This document shows positions 44,786 to 55,285 of a DNA stretch of 64,000 nt, piece by piece; positions within the stretch are counted from its first letter, which is position 1; each line of letters opens with the position of its first letter. The translations under genes and the position numbers were made by a program. The notes under the pieces are model-generated. The model searched no databases, was not told where the DNA came from, and saw nothing but the letters and a program-made list of their open reading frames with translations. The stretch covers positions 1 to 64,000 of the forward strand of contig NZ_BJDR01000009.1 of NCBI RefSeq assembly GCF_005405245.1, read 5' to 3'. This DNA comes from Enterococcus nangangensis. Its GTDB lineage: Bacteria > Bacillota > Bacilli > Lactobacillales > Enterococcaceae.

Positions 44786-44858
44786 GAACACAAATTTAGT
44801 AACGAACATTTATCCGCAAATGGCGAAAAATGTCCAGTAAAAAGGGAGCGAATTATTC

Positions 44859-45593
44859 GTGGAAAAACTAGCGCTACAGTACCAAGGCAAGGCTAAGAAA
44901 CTTTATGCAACAGAAGATCCCAACGTTTTATGGGTAGAGTATCTAAACCAAGCGACGGCTTTAAATGGGCTAAAAAAAGATGAAATTAAAGGTAAAGGAA
45001 TTTTAAACAACGCCATTACTAGTCTAATCTTTCAGGAATTAAGCGCTGCAGGCATTGCTAGTCATTTTATTGAAAAAATATCAGAATCCGAACAATTAGT
45101 GCAAAAAGTAACCATCGTGCCCTTGGAAGTGGTCGTTAGAAATTACGCTGCTGGTAGTTTTACCAAACGTTTAGGTTTAGCGGAAGGAACGAAATTAGCG
45201 CAGCCAATTGTCGAGTTTTACTATAAGAACGATGATTTAGCTGATCCTTTGATTAATGATGATACTGTTCTGGCTTTGAACTTAGCGACAGCCACTGAAA
45301 TTGCGACGATTAAAGATGCTGCCCGTCAAGTCAATGAAGTTTTAATTGCACTTTTCCACCATTTAAAGATTCGCTTAATTGATTTTAAAATCGAATTTGG
45401 CCGTGATACCACCGGCGCTATTTTATTAGCAGATGAAATTTCTCCTGATACGTGCCGTTTATGGGATGAAACCACCAATGAACACTTAGACAAAGACATT
45501 TATCGCCGTGATTTAGGCGAGTTGGTACCTGTTTATCAAGAAGTATTACGACGGTTAGAAAACAATCAGGAGGAAAAAACATGTATTTTGTAA
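44859..45593 (+). CDS. purC: SAICAR synthase
   Basis: A 244-residue enzyme that joins CAIR and aspartate with ATP. The marks are YQGKAKKLYATEDP at the start, VPLEVVVRNYAAGSF in the middle and LLADEISPDTCRLWD late. It starts GTG after AAAGGGAGCG. First gene of a nine-gene purine operon; it overlaps purS by 13 nt. Confidence 0.97.
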   Translation: MEKLALQYQGKAKKLYATEDPNVLWVEYLNQATALNGLKKDEIKGKGILNNAITSLIFQELSAAGIASHFIEKISESEQLVQKVTIVPLEVVVRNYAAGSFTKRLGLAEGTKLAQPIVEFYYKNDDLADPLINDDTVLALNLATATEIATIKDAARQVNEVLIALFHHLKIRLIDFKIEFGRDTTGAILLADEISPDTCRLWDETTNEHLDKDIYRRDLGELVPVYQEVLRRLENNQEEKTCIL

Positions 45594-45835
45594 AAGTTTA
45601 TGTTACGTATAAGGATTCTGTCTTAGACCCCCAAGGTGAAGCGGTGAAAGGGGCCGTGCACCGTTTAGGCTTTACCAGTATTGAAGAGATTCGGATTGGT
45701 AAATATTTTGAAATGAAAGTAGCTAAAAGCGAAAGACCAATCGCTGAATTAATTGAAGAGGTCTGTGACAAATTATTAGCCAACGTTAATATGGAAACCT
45801 ATCGTTACGAAATCAGTGAAGGGGAGGAAGAATAA
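45581..45835 (+). CDS. purS: FGAM synthase subunit PurS
   Basis: An 84-residue PurS, the small subunit that bridges PurL and PurQ in the three-part formylglycinamidine synthase. It shows VYVTYKDSVLDPQGEAVKGA and LGFTSIEEIRIGKYFEM. The ATG follows CAGGAGGAAAAA inside purC. Its presence agrees with the small PurL type encoded here. Confidence 0.96.
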   Translation: MYFVKVYVTYKDSVLDPQGEAVKGAVHRLGFTSIEEIRIGKYFEMKVAKSERPIAELIEEVCDKLLANVNMETYRYEISEGEEE

Positions 45836-46519
45836 GTGAAATTTGCGGTCATTGTCTTTCCGGGTTCCAATTGCGACTTAGATATGTTGTGGGCAATTCG
45901 TGACGTAATGGGTGCTGAAGCCGAATATGTCCGCCACGACGCCACTAGCTTAGCAGGCTTTGATGGAGTCTTACTGCCAGGTGGGTTTTCTTATGGCGAT
46001 TACTTACGTTGTGGTGCAATTGCGCGCTTTTCGGCGATTATGCCGGAAGTTTTACGTTTTGCCGCTGAAGGCAAACCAGTCTTTGGTACTTGCAATGGCT
46101 TTCAAATTTTAACGGAAGCGGGTCTGTTGCCTGGTGCCTTGCGGAAAAACGATTCCTTGCATTTTATTTGTCAGACCGTTCCTTTAAAAGTAACCAATGT
46201 CCAGACTAAATTTACTTCTGAATACCAAGAAGACGAAGTGATTCATTTACCCATCGCCCACGGGGAAGGCAATTATTTTTGTGATGAAAAGACTCTTGCT
46301 TCCTTGAAAGAAAACCAGCAAATTATTTTTACTTATGAGGGCAAAAATCCGAATGGCAGTGTGGAAAATATCGCCGGGATTGTCAATCAAAAAGGCAATG
46401 TCTGCGGCATGATGCCACATCCAGAGCGCGGCATGGAAGAACTTTTAGGGAGTGCTGATGGCCGGCGCTTTTTCCAAGGGATTTTGAAAAATTTTAGTAA
46501 GGTAGGACAAAACGCATGA
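45836..46519 (+). CDS. purQ: FGAM synthase subunit PurQ (glutaminase)
   Basis: A 227-residue class I glutamine amidotransferase that feeds ammonia to PurL. The nucleophile is in GTCNGFQ (Cys86) and the His/Glu partner is in [11 protein letters not shown]. It starts GTG after GGGGAGGAAG, directly after purS, and overlaps purL by 4 nt. Confidence 0.97.
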   Translation: MKFAVIVFPGSNCDLDMLWAIRDVMGAEAEYVRHDATSLAGFDGVLLPGGFSYGDYLRCGAIARFSAIMPEVLRFAAEGKPVFGTCNGFQILTEAGLLPGALRKNDSLHFICQTVPLKVTNVQTKFTSEYQEDEVIHLPIAHGEGNYFCDEKTLASLKENQQIIFTYEGKNPNGSVENIAGIVNQKGNVCGMMPHPERGMEELLGSADGRRFFQGILKNFSKVGQNA

Positions 46520-48738
46520 AAACTTTAACGGAGCCAACGCCACAACAAATTAAAGCCGAAAAAATCTATCAAGCGTGGGGGATGACCGACGATGAGTACG
46601 CTTTGATTAGTGAAAAAATTTTACATCGGCTGCCTAATTACACGGAAACAGGCCTTTACTCCGTGATGTGGAGTGAGCATTGTTCTTACAAAAATTCTAA
46701 AGTTGTTTTACGGAAATTTCCTACCAGTGGCCCACAAGTTTTACAAGGGCCAGGAGAAGGTGCGGGGATTGTCGATATTGGTGATGGTCAAGCCGTTGTC
46801 TTTAAAGCAGAAAGCCACAATCATCCTTCGGCGGTGGAACCTTATGAAGGTGCAGCCACCGGCGTTGGCGGGATTATTCGTGACATTTTTAGTATGGGCG
46901 CACGGCCCATTGCCTGTTTAGATTCCTTACGTTTTGGTGAATTAGATAAGCAACGGACAAAATATTTATTGGAAGAAATTGTCGCGGGTATCGCTGGTTA
47001 CGGCAATTGTATCGGGATTCCTACAGTAGGGGGCGAAACGAGTTTTGATCCTTGCTATGAAGGTAATCCCCTAGTCAACGCCATGTGTGTCGGTCTAATC
47101 AACCACGCAGATATTCAAAAAGGGCAAGCTAAAGGTGTAGGTAATGCCATCATGTATGTTGGCGCTAAAACAGGGCGCGATGGAATTCATGGGGCGACTT
47201 TTGCTTCTGAAGAATTTGCCGATGAAAAAGCAACCCAACGTTCCGCCGTCCAAGTAGGGGATCCGTTTATGGAAAAACTTTTACTGGAAGCTTGTTTAGC
47301 CTTAATTTTAGAACATCAAGACATTTTAGTGGGGATTCAAGATATGGGGGCAGCGGGCCTCGTATCTTCTAGTTCGGAGATGGCTTCAAAAGCCGGTAGC
47401 GGTGTGCGTTTAACTTTAGACGACGTGCCCCAACGGGAAACGGGGATGACGCCTTATGAAATTATGCTGTCAGAATCGCAAGAACGAATGTTAATTTGTG
47501 TAAAAAAAGGGCATGAAGCGGAAGTAGAAGAACTTTTTGCTCAATATAATTTAGCAGCAGTGACGATTGGTGAAGTGACCGATGATGGCATGTACTGCTT
47601 AATCCAACATGGCGCAGTCGTTGCCAACATTCCAGTGGATTCCTTAGCCGAAGATGCACCAGAATACGTCAAAGAAAAACGGGAACCAGCTCGTCTGGCT
47701 GAATTTGCCGCCTTAGCAGATTTTATGCCCACAGTGGAAGATCCGAAAGAAACTTTACTCACCTTGCTACAACAACCCACCATTGCTAGTAAACAAAGTA
47801 TTTTTGAAACTTACGATTCGCAAGTACGCACCAATACGGTGGTGGGTCCAGGGAGCGATGCGGCCGTTTTACGGGTGCGGGGGACGAATAAAGCCCTCGC
47901 CATGACCACCGATTGCAATGGCCGCTATTTATACTTGAATCCTGAAGTGGGGGGGCAAATCGCCGTAGCTGAAGCAGCCCGCAATATTGTCGCTAGTGGC
48001 GGTCAACCCTTAGCCATTACCGATTGTCTGAATTACGGTTCACCGGATAAACCGGAAGTATTTTGGGAGTTATGGCATTCCGCTGAGGGAATTGCTGAAG
48101 CGTGTCGCACGCTAAATACGCCAGTCATTTCTGGGAATGTTTCTTTGTATAACGAAACCAACGGCCAAGCTATTTATCCCACCCCCATGATTGGTATGGT
48201 GGGGTTGATTACTGATGTAAAACACATTACTACGCAGCATTTTAAAAATGTCGGTGACACAATTATCGTTGTCGGAACAACGCATCCTGATTTTAACGGT
48301 AGTGAAATTCAAAAATTACAGCTGGGAAAAATTGAAGGTCGTCTTTTCGACTTCGATTTGGCTTATGAAAAAGAAGTACAAGGGAAAGTCTTACAAGCGA
48401 TTCAAGCGGGTCTAATTACTAGTGCTCATGATTGTGCCGAAGGAGGGCTAGCCGTCGCTTTAGCCGAAGCAACCTTTGAAAATGAATTAGGCTTTAACGT
48501 GACGTTAGCTTTAAGTAAAGAAGAATTATTTGCCGAAACACAATCGCGTTTTGTCCTCAGTGTGGCTCCGGAAAAAGTAGCGGCAACAGCAGAAATTTTC
48601 GGCGAACTAGCCACCGTTGTGGGGGAAGTTACTGGCAATCAACAAATGACGATTCATTATCAAGAAGGCACCTTGCACCTCAGTGTCACTACGGCGAAAC
48701 GCACTTGGGAGGAAGCCATTCCATGCCTTATGAAGTAA
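46516..48738 (+). CDS. purL: FGAM synthase subunit PurL
   Basis: A 740-residue small-type PurL, the ATP-dependent synthetase subunit. It has two AIRS-like halves. Conserved blocks are [35 protein letters not shown], and later [17 protein letters not shown] and [13 protein letters not shown]. It starts at the ATGA overlap with purQ. The purF start lies inside its end. With PurS and PurQ encoded next to it the complex is complete. Confidence 0.97.
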   Translation: MKTLTEPTPQQIKAEKIYQAWGMTDDEYALISEKILHRLPNYTETGLYSVMWSEHCSYKNSKVVLRKFPTSGPQVLQGPGEGAGIVDIGDGQAVVFKAESHNHPSAVEPYEGAATGVGGIIRDIFSMGARPIACLDSLRFGELDKQRTKYLLEEIVAGIAGYGNCIGIPTVGGETSFDPCYEGNPLVNAMCVGLINHADIQKGQAKGVGNAIMYVGAKTGRDGIHGATFASEEFADEKATQRSAVQVGDPFMEKLLLEACLALILEHQDILVGIQDMGAAGLVSSSSEMASKAGSGVRLTLDDVPQRETGMTPYEIMLSESQERMLICVKKGHEAEVEELFAQYNLAAVTIGEVTDDGMYCLIQHGAVVANIPVDSLAEDAPEYVKEKREPARLAEFAALADFMPTVEDPKETLLTLLQQPTIASKQSIFETYDSQVRTNTVVGPGSDAAVLRVRGTNKALAMTTDCNGRYLYLNPEVGGQIAVAEAARNIVASGGQPLAITDCLNYGSPDKPEVFWELWHSAEGIAEACRTLNTPVISGNVSLYNETNGQAIYPTPMIGMVGLITDVKHITTQHFKNVGDTIIVVGTTHPDFNGSEIQKLQLGKIEGRLFDFDLAYEKEVQGKVLQAIQAGLITSAHDCAEGGLAVALAEATFENELGFNVTLALSKEELFAETQSRFVLSVAPEKVAATAEIFGELATVVGEVTGNQQMTIHYQEGTLHLSVTTAKRTWEEAIPCLMK

Positions 48739-50171
48739 AAAGTCTCAATGAAGAATGTGGCGTCTTTGGTATTTGGGGTCATCCCGATGCTGCTTCCGTT
48801 ACTTATTTTGGTTTACATTCGCTGCAACATCGGGGACAAGAAGGTTCCGGGATTGTCAGCAATCAAAAAGGCCAGTTGAAAGGACACCGAGGCTTAGGCT
48901 TATTATCCGAAGTTTTTCGCGCCGAAAAATGTTTAGCCCGTCTTACTGGCAGTGGTGCTATCGGTCATGTACGCTACGCCACTGCCGGTAACGGCAGTAT
49001 CGACAATATTCAACCTTTTTTATTTAACTTTTACGATGGCCAAGTGGCCTTGGCCCACAACGGCAATCTCACCAATGCCAAAACCTTGCGGCGAGAACTA
49101 GAAGAAAGTGGAGCTATTTTTCACTCCACTTCTGATAGCGAGATTTTAATGCACTTGTTGCGGAAAAGTCAGGGGTCAACTTTTTTAGACCAATTGAAAG
49201 AAGCATTGTGTCAAGTTCGTGGGGGCTTTGCTTATCTTTTAATGACCAGTGACGGCCTGTATGCTGCCCTTGACCCCAATGGTTTTCGGCCCTTATCCAT
49301 TGGTCAAATGAAAAATGGGGCCTACGTGATTGCTTCTGAGACTTGCGCTTTGGATGTTGTGGGAGCCGATTTTGTGCAAGACGTAAAGCCAGGAGAAATT
49401 GTGCGGATTAATGACCAAGGCTTGTTCGTCGACCAGTTTACCACTACTACGCAACTGGCCATTTGTTCTATGGAATATATTTATTTTGCCCGACCTGATT
49501 CCAACATTGCGGGGATTAACGTCCATACCGCGCGGAAAAATATGGGCCGCCGTTTAGCCCAAGAAAGCCCAATTGCAGCCGATATGGTGGTGGGGGTGCC
49601 CAACTCGTCCTTATCAGCAGCCAGTGGTTTTGCTGAAGAAAGCGGCATTCCTTATGAAATGGGGTTGGTGAAAAATCAATACATTGCCCGTACCTTTATT
49701 CAGCCAACTCAAGAGCTACGGGAACAAGGTGTTCGCATGAAATTATCAGCCGTTCGCGGTGTCGTCTGCGGTAAACGGGTCATTATGGTAGATGATTCCA
49801 TTGTCCGGGGTACTACCAGTCGGCGCATCGTCCAACTGTTAAAAGAAGCGGGGGCGAAAGAAGTCCACGTGCGGATTTCTTCGCCGCCATTAAAATACCC
49901 GTGCTTTTATGGGATTGATATTCAAACGCGGAAAGAATTAATTGCCGCCAGTCACAGTGTCGAAGAAATTCGGCAAATGATTGGTGCTGACTCTTTAAGC
50001 TTTTTAAGTGCTGAAGGTTTAATTGCGGCCATTGGCTTAAAAGCTGATGCGCCTTATTCTGGCTTATGTATGGCTTATTTTAATGGCGATTATCCAACGC
50101 CACTTTATGACTATCAAGAAGAATACGCGGCGTCATTCCCGCAAACAGAAGGAGACAAAGTAAATGGCTAA
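48723..50171 (+). CDS. purF: Amidophosphoribosyltransferase
   Basis: A 482-residue enzyme for the first committed step, making phosphoribosylamine from PRPP and glutamine. The first 11 residues ([11 protein letters not shown]) look like the propeptide removed to expose the catalytic Cys12 in CGVFGIWG. The PRPP loop is [15 protein letters not shown]. Cysteines in KYPCFYGID and [14 protein letters not shown] fit the iron-sulfur type of Bacillus. The ATG at 48723 fits GGGAGGAAG; an earlier in-frame ATG lies upstream of that site. It overlaps purM by 8 nt. Confidence 0.97.
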   Translation: MPYEVKSLNEECGVFGIWGHPDAASVTYFGLHSLQHRGQEGSGIVSNQKGQLKGHRGLGLLSEVFRAEKCLARLTGSGAIGHVRYATAGNGSIDNIQPFLFNFYDGQVALAHNGNLTNAKTLRRELEESGAIFHSTSDSEILMHLLRKSQGSTFLDQLKEALCQVRGGFAYLLMTSDGLYAALDPNGFRPLSIGQMKNGAYVIASETCALDVVGADFVQDVKPGEIVRINDQGLFVDQFTTTTQLAICSMEYIYFARPDSNIAGINVHTARKNMGRRLAQESPIAADMVVGVPNSSLSAASGFAEESGIPYEMGLVKNQYIARTFIQPTQELREQGVRMKLSAVRGVVCGKRVIMVDDSIVRGTTSRRIVQLLKEAGAKEVHVRISSPPLKYPCFYGIDIQTRKELIAASHSVEEIRQMIGADSLSFLSAEGLIAAIGLKADAPYSGLCMAYFNGDYPTPLYDYQEEYAASFPQTEGDKVNG

Positions 50172-51201
50172 CGCATATAGTAGAGCAGGAGTGGACGTTG
50201 AAGCTGGCTATGAAGTAGTGGCGCGTATCAAAAAACACGTTGCCACCACTCAACGCTTGGGTATGATGGGTAGTCTCGGCGGCTTTGGTGGCTGTTTTGA
50301 TTTATCCCAGCTTCAGGTGAAAGAACCGGTACTGGTTAGTGGCACCGATGGCGTGGGGACAAAACTCATGGTAGCTTTTAAAGAAAAAAAACACGACACC
50401 ATTGGCATTGATTGTGTAGCCATGTGTGTCAACGATATTATCGCCCAAGGTGCTGAACCTCTTTACTTTTTAGATTATTTAGCCACCGGGAAAAATAATC
50501 CTCGCCAACTGGCCGAAGTCGTAGCTGGTGTAGCTGACGGTTGTCGGCAAGCCCACTGTGGTTTAATTGGTGGCGAGACTGCGGAAATGCCAGGAATGTA
50601 TGCTGAGGGCGAGTACGATTTAGCTGGTTTTGCCGTAGGAGTTGCTGAAAAAAGCCAATTGATTACTGGCGCCAACATTGCCGCCGATGATATTTTAATC
50701 GGCTTACCTTCTTCAGGGATTCATTCCAATGGCTATTCTTTAGTTCGCAAGATTTTCTTTGCTGAAAATCAATTCACTGGTGCAACGCAACTTCCAGAAC
50801 TAGATGCCCCTTTAGGGGAAGTCTTGTTGACGCCAACTCGCATTTACGTGGATGCAATACTACCTTTGGTGAAAGAAAACTTAGTTCAAGGAGTAGCACA
50901 TATTACCGGCGGTGGTTTTGTGGAAAATATTCCGCGAATGCTTCCAGCACATTTAGCAGCGCACATTCAACTGGGAACCTGGCCGGTGTTGCCAATTTTT
51001 AAAGCGTTGGCTCACTACGGTAAGCTTCCAGTTCAAGAGCTCTACGAAATTTTTAATATGGGTATTGGCATGGTTTTAGCCGTGCATCCGGCAGATTTAA
51101 GCAAGGTTAAAGCCCGCTTAACTTTAGCCAATGAAGCTTTTTATCAAATTGGGATAGTGGTCGACAAGACAACAAGTGCCATAGAACTGGAAGGATTATA
51201 G
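50164..51201 (+). CDS. purM: AIR synthase
   Basis: A 345-residue phosphoribosylformylglycinamidine cyclo-ligase. The visible marks are [63 protein letters not shown] and [14 protein letters not shown]. It makes AIR, the substrate for PurK. It begins inside the end of purF after AGAAGGAGA and ends right before purN. Confidence 0.97.
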   Translation: MANAYSRAGVDVEAGYEVVARIKKHVATTQRLGMMGSLGGFGGCFDLSQLQVKEPVLVSGTDGVGTKLMVAFKEKKHDTIGIDCVAMCVNDIIAQGAEPLYFLDYLATGKNNPRQLAEVVAGVADGCRQAHCGLIGGETAEMPGMYAEGEYDLAGFAVGVAEKSQLITGANIAADDILIGLPSSGIHSNGYSLVRKIFFAENQFTGATQLPELDAPLGEVLLTPTRIYVDAILPLVKENLVQGVAHITGGGFVENIPRMLPAHLAAHIQLGTWPVLPIFKALAHYGKLPVQELYEIFNMGIGMVLAVHPADLSKVKARLTLANEAFYQIGIVVDKTTSAIELEGL

Positions 51202-51783
51202 ATGAACTTTGCTGTTTTTGCTTCCGGGAGTGGTACGAACTTTGCCGCTATTTTAAAAGCTTGGCAAGAAAAAAAAATTCCTGGCAAGCTTGCGTTACTT
51301 TTTTGTGATCAACCCACCGCTCCCGTCGTTAAAAAAGCGCAGGCACAAGCGATTCCTTGTGTCACTTTCACGGTGAAAAGTTGTGGTGGCAAGTTAGCTT
51401 ATGAAAAAAAGATTTTAGCTGTATTAAAAGAATATCAGGTTGATTGGTTAGTTTTAGCAGGATATATGCGAATTGTCGGCTCGCCGATTTTAACAGCCTA
51501 TCCACAAAAAATAATAAACATCCACCCAGCACTTTTGCCCAATTTTCCAGGGCTGCACGGGATTGAAGATGCCTTTGCCGCGGGGGTTAGTAAAACCGGC
51601 GTGACGATTCATTATGTGGATAGTGGCGTGGATACTGGACCTGTTATCTGTCAGGAAGCGGTGACAATCACCAGTGAAGATACTTTGGCGAGTTTAGCAA
51701 CGAAAATTCACGCGGTGGAACACCGAATTTATCCCCAAGTTTTACAAAAGATTTTTCAGGAGGCGGAAGAACAAAATGACTAA
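51202..51783 (+). CDS. purN: GAR transformylase (folate-dependent)
   Basis: A 193-residue enzyme that formylates glycinamide ribonucleotide with 10-formyl-tetrahydrofolate. The marks are [13 protein letters not shown] at the start, LAGYMRIV, and [15 protein letters not shown] with catalytic Asn and His residues, then [17 protein letters not shown]. The ATG follows GGAAGGATTATAG directly after purM. It overlaps purH by 8 nt. Confidence 0.97.
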   Translation: MNFAVFASGSGTNFAAILKAWQEKKIPGKLALLFCDQPTAPVVKKAQAQAIPCVTFTVKSCGGKLAYEKKILAVLKEYQVDWLVLAGYMRIVGSPILTAYPQKIINIHPALLPNFPGLHGIEDAFAAGVSKTGVTIHYVDSGVDTGPVICQEAVTITSEDTLASLATKIHAVEHRIYPQVLQKIFQEAEEQND

Positions 51784-53317
51784 ACGGGCGTTAATTAGCG
51801 TTTCAGATAAAAGTGGTATTGCCCAATTTGCTCAAGAATTAGTGGCGTTAGGCTTTGAAATTATTTCCACTGGTGGGACCAAAAAATTATTGACGGACTG
51901 TAATATTCCCACCATCGGCATTGAAGAGGTTACCCATTTTCCAGAGATGATGGATGGTCGAGTGAAGACCTTACATCCAGCGATTCACGGTGCGCTTTTG
52001 GGTCGGCGGGATTTAGCTAGCCACGTGGCGGCCATGGTGGAACACGAGATTACCCCGATTGATTTAGTCTGTGTGAATCTTTATCCTTTTAAAGAAACGA
52101 TTCAACAAGCAGACGTCACGCCAGCTCAAGCTATTGAGCAAATCGACATTGGTGGTCCTAGCATGTTGCGCTCCGCAGCGAAAAACCATGCCTTTGTGAC
52201 GGTTATTGTCGATAGCGCTGATTATGCGCAAGTTTTAGCGGAATTACAGACGCAAGGGAAGACTAGTTTAGCTACGCGCCAAAAATTAGCGGCTAAAGTT
52301 TTTCGTCACACAGCCAGTTATGATGCGGTGATTGCTGAATATTTAACGCGACTTGCTGGAGAAACAACCCCTGATGAATTAACATTAAGTTATCATTTAA
52401 AACAAACTTTGCGCTATGGTGAAAATAGTCATCAACAGGCTAGCTTTTATGAAACAGCACTGCCGGTACCCTACTCAGTGGCACGTTCCACGCAACTCCA
52501 CGGGAAGGAACTCTCTTATAATAATATTAAAGATGCGGATGCAGCTTTACGGATGATTCGCGAATTTCCCGAAACCCCAACGGTAGTCGCCGTGAAACAC
52601 ATGAATCCTTGCGGAATTGGTCGCGGGACCACCATTGAATTAGCCTATGATGCTGCCTATGCTGCCGATCCAGTTTCTATTTTTGGTGGCATCATTGCCT
52701 TAAACCGTACGGTAGATTTAGCCACCGCCGAAAAGATGCACAAATTATTTTTAGAAATTATTATCGCTCCTAGTTATGAACCGGAAGCTTTAGCCGTCTT
52801 GGTGAAAAAGAAAAACGTGCGTCTTTTGCAAGTTGACTTCCAGCATGCTAATGAAGCAAATGCACCAGAAGTTGTTTCTGTTTTAGGTGGACTTTTAGTC
52901 CAAGAACAAGATTTAGCCGCTTTTGAACCTACCAACTGGGAAGCAGTGACCAAGGTCAAACCGACACCAGAACAAATTTCGGCCTTAGCCTTTGCTATTC
53001 GGGTGGTGAAACATGTGAAGTCAAACGCGATTGTCGTTACCAATGACCACCAAACCTTAGGCATCGGGGCGGGCCAAATGAATCGTGTCGGTTCAGTGGA
53101 AATTGCCTTGAAACAAGCCGGTAGTCAAGCTGCCAGCGGTGTCGTAGCTAGTGATGCTTTCTTTCCTATGGGGGACAGTGTGGAATTAATTGCCCAAGCT
53201 GGTGTCAAAGCCATTATCCAGCCAGGAGGCAGCATTCGCGACCAAGAATCCATTGACGCCTGCAATCGTTACGGTATCGCCATGGTCTTTACTGGTGTGC
53301 GCCATTTTAGACATTAA
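51776..53317 (+). CDS. purH: Bifunctional AICAR transformylase / IMP cyclohydrolase
   Basis: A 513-residue fusion for the last two steps to IMP. The N-terminal cyclohydrolase (about 1-195) shows [18 protein letters not shown] and [18 protein letters not shown]. The C-terminal transformylase has [14 protein letters not shown] and [14 protein letters not shown]. The ATG lies inside the end of purN after CAGGAGGCGG. Confidence 0.97.
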   Translation: MTKRALISVSDKSGIAQFAQELVALGFEIISTGGTKKLLTDCNIPTIGIEEVTHFPEMMDGRVKTLHPAIHGALLGRRDLASHVAAMVEHEITPIDLVCVNLYPFKETIQQADVTPAQAIEQIDIGGPSMLRSAAKNHAFVTVIVDSADYAQVLAELQTQGKTSLATRQKLAAKVFRHTASYDAVIAEYLTRLAGETTPDELTLSYHLKQTLRYGENSHQQASFYETALPVPYSVARSTQLHGKELSYNNIKDADAALRMIREFPETPTVVAVKHMNPCGIGRGTTIELAYDAAYAADPVSIFGGIIALNRTVDLATAEKMHKLFLEIIIAPSYEPEALAVLVKKKNVRLLQVDFQHANEANAPEVVSVLGGLLVQEQDLAAFEPTNWEAVTKVKPTPEQISALAFAIRVVKHVKSNAIVVTNDHQTLGIGAGQMNRVGSVEIALKQAGSQAASGVVASDAFFPMGDSVELIAQAGVKAIIQPGGSIRDQESIDACNRYGIAMVFTGVRHFRH

Positions 53318-53327
53318 GGAGTAGCAG

Positions 53328-54584
53328 ATGAAACTTTTAGTCATTGGTAGTGGCGGGCGAGAGCACGCCCTTTGTAAAAAATTATTAGCTAGTCCGTTAG
53401 TGAGTGCCGTTTACTGTGCACCAGGAAACGACGGCATGAAAAACGACGGGATTCTCTTGGTTCCTCTTGCCGAAAGTCAGCATCAACAACTGATTGCTTT
53501 TGCCAAAACCACGGGTATTGCTTGGACTTTTGTCGGCCCAGAAGTTCCTTTACTAGCTGGGATTGTCAACGATTTTCAAAAAGCCGGCTTAAAAATTTAC
53601 GGTCCGACGAAAGAGGCGGCTTTAATCGAAGGCTCTAAAGATTTTGCCAAAAGTTTGATGGTGAAATATCAGATTCCTACCGCCGACTACCAAACCTTTA
53701 CGGATTTAAAACAAGCCCAAGCCTATGTCGCGGCCAAAGGGTGTCCGATTGTCATTAAAGCAGACGGGCTAGCCGCAGGGAAAGGCGTGGTGGTGGCCAC
53801 CGATTTACCGATGGCTAACCGTGCCTTAGAAGAGATGTTACAAGGGCAAAAGTTTGGTGTCAGCGGTGCCCGCGTAGTAGTGGAGGAATTTTTAGCTGGG
53901 GAGGAATTTTCTTTGTTAGCCTTCGTGCGCAACGAAGAAGTCTATCCCATGATTGTCGCCCAAGATCACAAACGAGCGTACGACCATGATTTAGGGCCTA
54001 ATACCGGTGGAATGGGGGCTTACGCACCCGTGCCGCAAATTAGCCAAGAAATGGTGGCAACAGCGGTAGCTACTGTTTTACAACCTGCTGCGGAAGGAAT
54101 GGTAGCCGAAGGGTGTCCTTTTACCGGTATTTTATATGCGGGGCTAATTGCTACGCCTAAAGGCCCAAAAGTCATTGAGTTTAACGCCCGCTTTGGCGAT
54201 CCGGAAACACAAGTCGTTTTACCGCAAATGACCGCTGATTTGGCACAAGTGATTGACGATTTATTAAATGACCAGACCCCCACCATTACGTGGCGGGAAA
54301 ATAGTTACACGTTAGGCGTGGTGGTGGCTAGTCTCGGCTATCCCGGAGCTTACACGAAAGGCGCAATCTTACCAGATTTCAGTGGGTTTGAAGAAGTAGA
54401 AGTGACGTATGCTGGTGTAAAAAAAGTTGCCGGTCATTTGACGGCTGATGGGGGCCGCGTGTATTTAGTAGCCGCTACGGCAGAAAGTTTGGCTGTCGCC
54501 CAAGAAAAAGTGTATCAAGCTCTAGCTGCCGTTAAGACCACTGGTACTTTTTACCGTCACGATATTGGCGCGAAAGCTTTCTGA
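53328..54584 (+). CDS. purD: GAR synthetase
   Basis: A 418-residue ATP-grasp ligase that joins phosphoribosylamine and glycine. It begins LLVIGSGGREHALCKKL. Other marks are VIKADGLAAGKGVVVA, DHDLGPNTGGMGAYAP and KVIEFNARFGDPETQVVLP. The ATG follows TAAGGAGTAG. Last gene of the purine operon; a terminator follows. Confidence 0.97.
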   Translation: MKLLVIGSGGREHALCKKLLASPLVSAVYCAPGNDGMKNDGILLVPLAESQHQQLIAFAKTTGIAWTFVGPEVPLLAGIVNDFQKAGLKIYGPTKEAALIEGSKDFAKSLMVKYQIPTADYQTFTDLKQAQAYVAAKGCPIVIKADGLAAGKGVVVATDLPMANRALEEMLQGQKFGVSGARVVVEEFLAGEEFSLLAFVRNEEVYPMIVAQDHKRAYDHDLGPNTGGMGAYAPVPQISQEMVATAVATVLQPAAEGMVAEGCPFTGILYAGLIATPKGPKVIEFNARFGDPETQVVLPQMTADLAQVIDDLLNDQTPTITWRENSYTLGVVVASLGYPGAYTKGAILPDFSGFEEVEVTYAGVKKVAGHLTADGGRVYLVAATAESLAVAQEKVYQALAAVKTTGTFYRHDIGAKAF

Positions 54585-54603
54585 TTGTGTATAATAAGAA
54601 AAA

Positions 54604-54635
54604 CGGACCTGACGCTTTTTGTCAGGTCTTTTTAA
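54604..54635 (+). terminator. Terminator of the purine operon
   Basis: GACCTGAC (54606-54613) pairs with GTCAGGTC (54621-54628), followed by a T-run. Confidence 0.9.
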
Positions 54636-54656
54636 AAGCGTAAAGGAGTAAAGAAG

Positions 54657-55229
54657 ATGTCAGCTAATTCCCGTGAAACAAGCCCAGCTTCTACCCAAAA
54701 TAATATGGACCCTAGACCAATAGATCCTACCTACCAAATGGCTAGGACTTTCCATCAAACTTTTGACCCGCGGATTCCCCAAAGCCCTACCCCTTTTTCA
54801 GGGCAAGAGGCGTTGTTTCGCGCTGGTTTTAAACTAGAAGAATTAGTGGAATTTGTCTATGCGGCCAGTGGCGATGAAGCTGAGTTTACTAGTCTAGTAG
54901 CTGGTTTAGAACTAGCGTTACAAAAAGCGGTGACCAAAGTAAAAGGTAAAAAGCAAGTACCAGCAATAAATCCTTTGGTGGAACAAGCCGATGCTTTAGT
55001 AGATTTAATTTATTTTGCCTATGGTTCATTTGCTTTAATGGGGGTAGATCCCACTCAACTTTTAGAAATTGTTCATCAGGCTAACTTGCATAAACTTTTT
55101 CCTGATGGGACACCCCATTATGACGAGGTAACTCATAAAGTTTTAAAGCCAGCTAACTGGGAAAAAGAATATGCCCCTGAAGCTAAAATAAAAGCAGAAA
55201 TTGCCCGCCAAATAAAAGAAGCAAAATAA
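54657..55229 (+). CDS. MazG-like / PRA-PH-like nucleotide pyrophosphohydrolase
   Basis: A 190-residue helical protein. After a disordered N-terminus of about 25 residues come FKLEELVEFVYAASG and, about 55 residues on, EQADALVDLIYFAYGSFALMG. Those two acidic helices give the E-x2-E and E-x2-D pattern of the all-alpha NTP pyrophosphohydrolase superfamily. The conserved ANLHKLFPDGTPHYDE resembles the AN(M)xK(F)xDG end of phosphoribosyl-ATP hydrolase-like proteins. It probably hydrolyses a nucleotide; the substrate is unknown. The ATG follows AAAGGAG. Confidence 0.8.
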   Translation: MSANSRETSPASTQNNMDPRPIDPTYQMARTFHQTFDPRIPQSPTPFSGQEALFRAGFKLEELVEFVYAASGDEAEFTSLVAGLELALQKAVTKVKGKKQVPAINPLVEQADALVDLIYFAYGSFALMGVDPTQLLEIVHQANLHKLFPDGTPHYDEVTHKVLKPANWEKEYAPEAKIKAEIARQIKEAK

Positions 55230-55273
55230 AAAAATTTGTTCTAGCCGTGAAAAAGGCTAGAACAAATTTTTTT
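55228..55273. terminator. Bidirectional terminator between the MazG-like and MFS genes
   Basis: AAATTTGTTCTAGCC and GGCTAGAACAAATTT flank a GTGAAAAA loop, with A and T runs on both ends. Confidence 0.9.
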
Positions 55274-55285
55274 ATTAAAGCTTAT

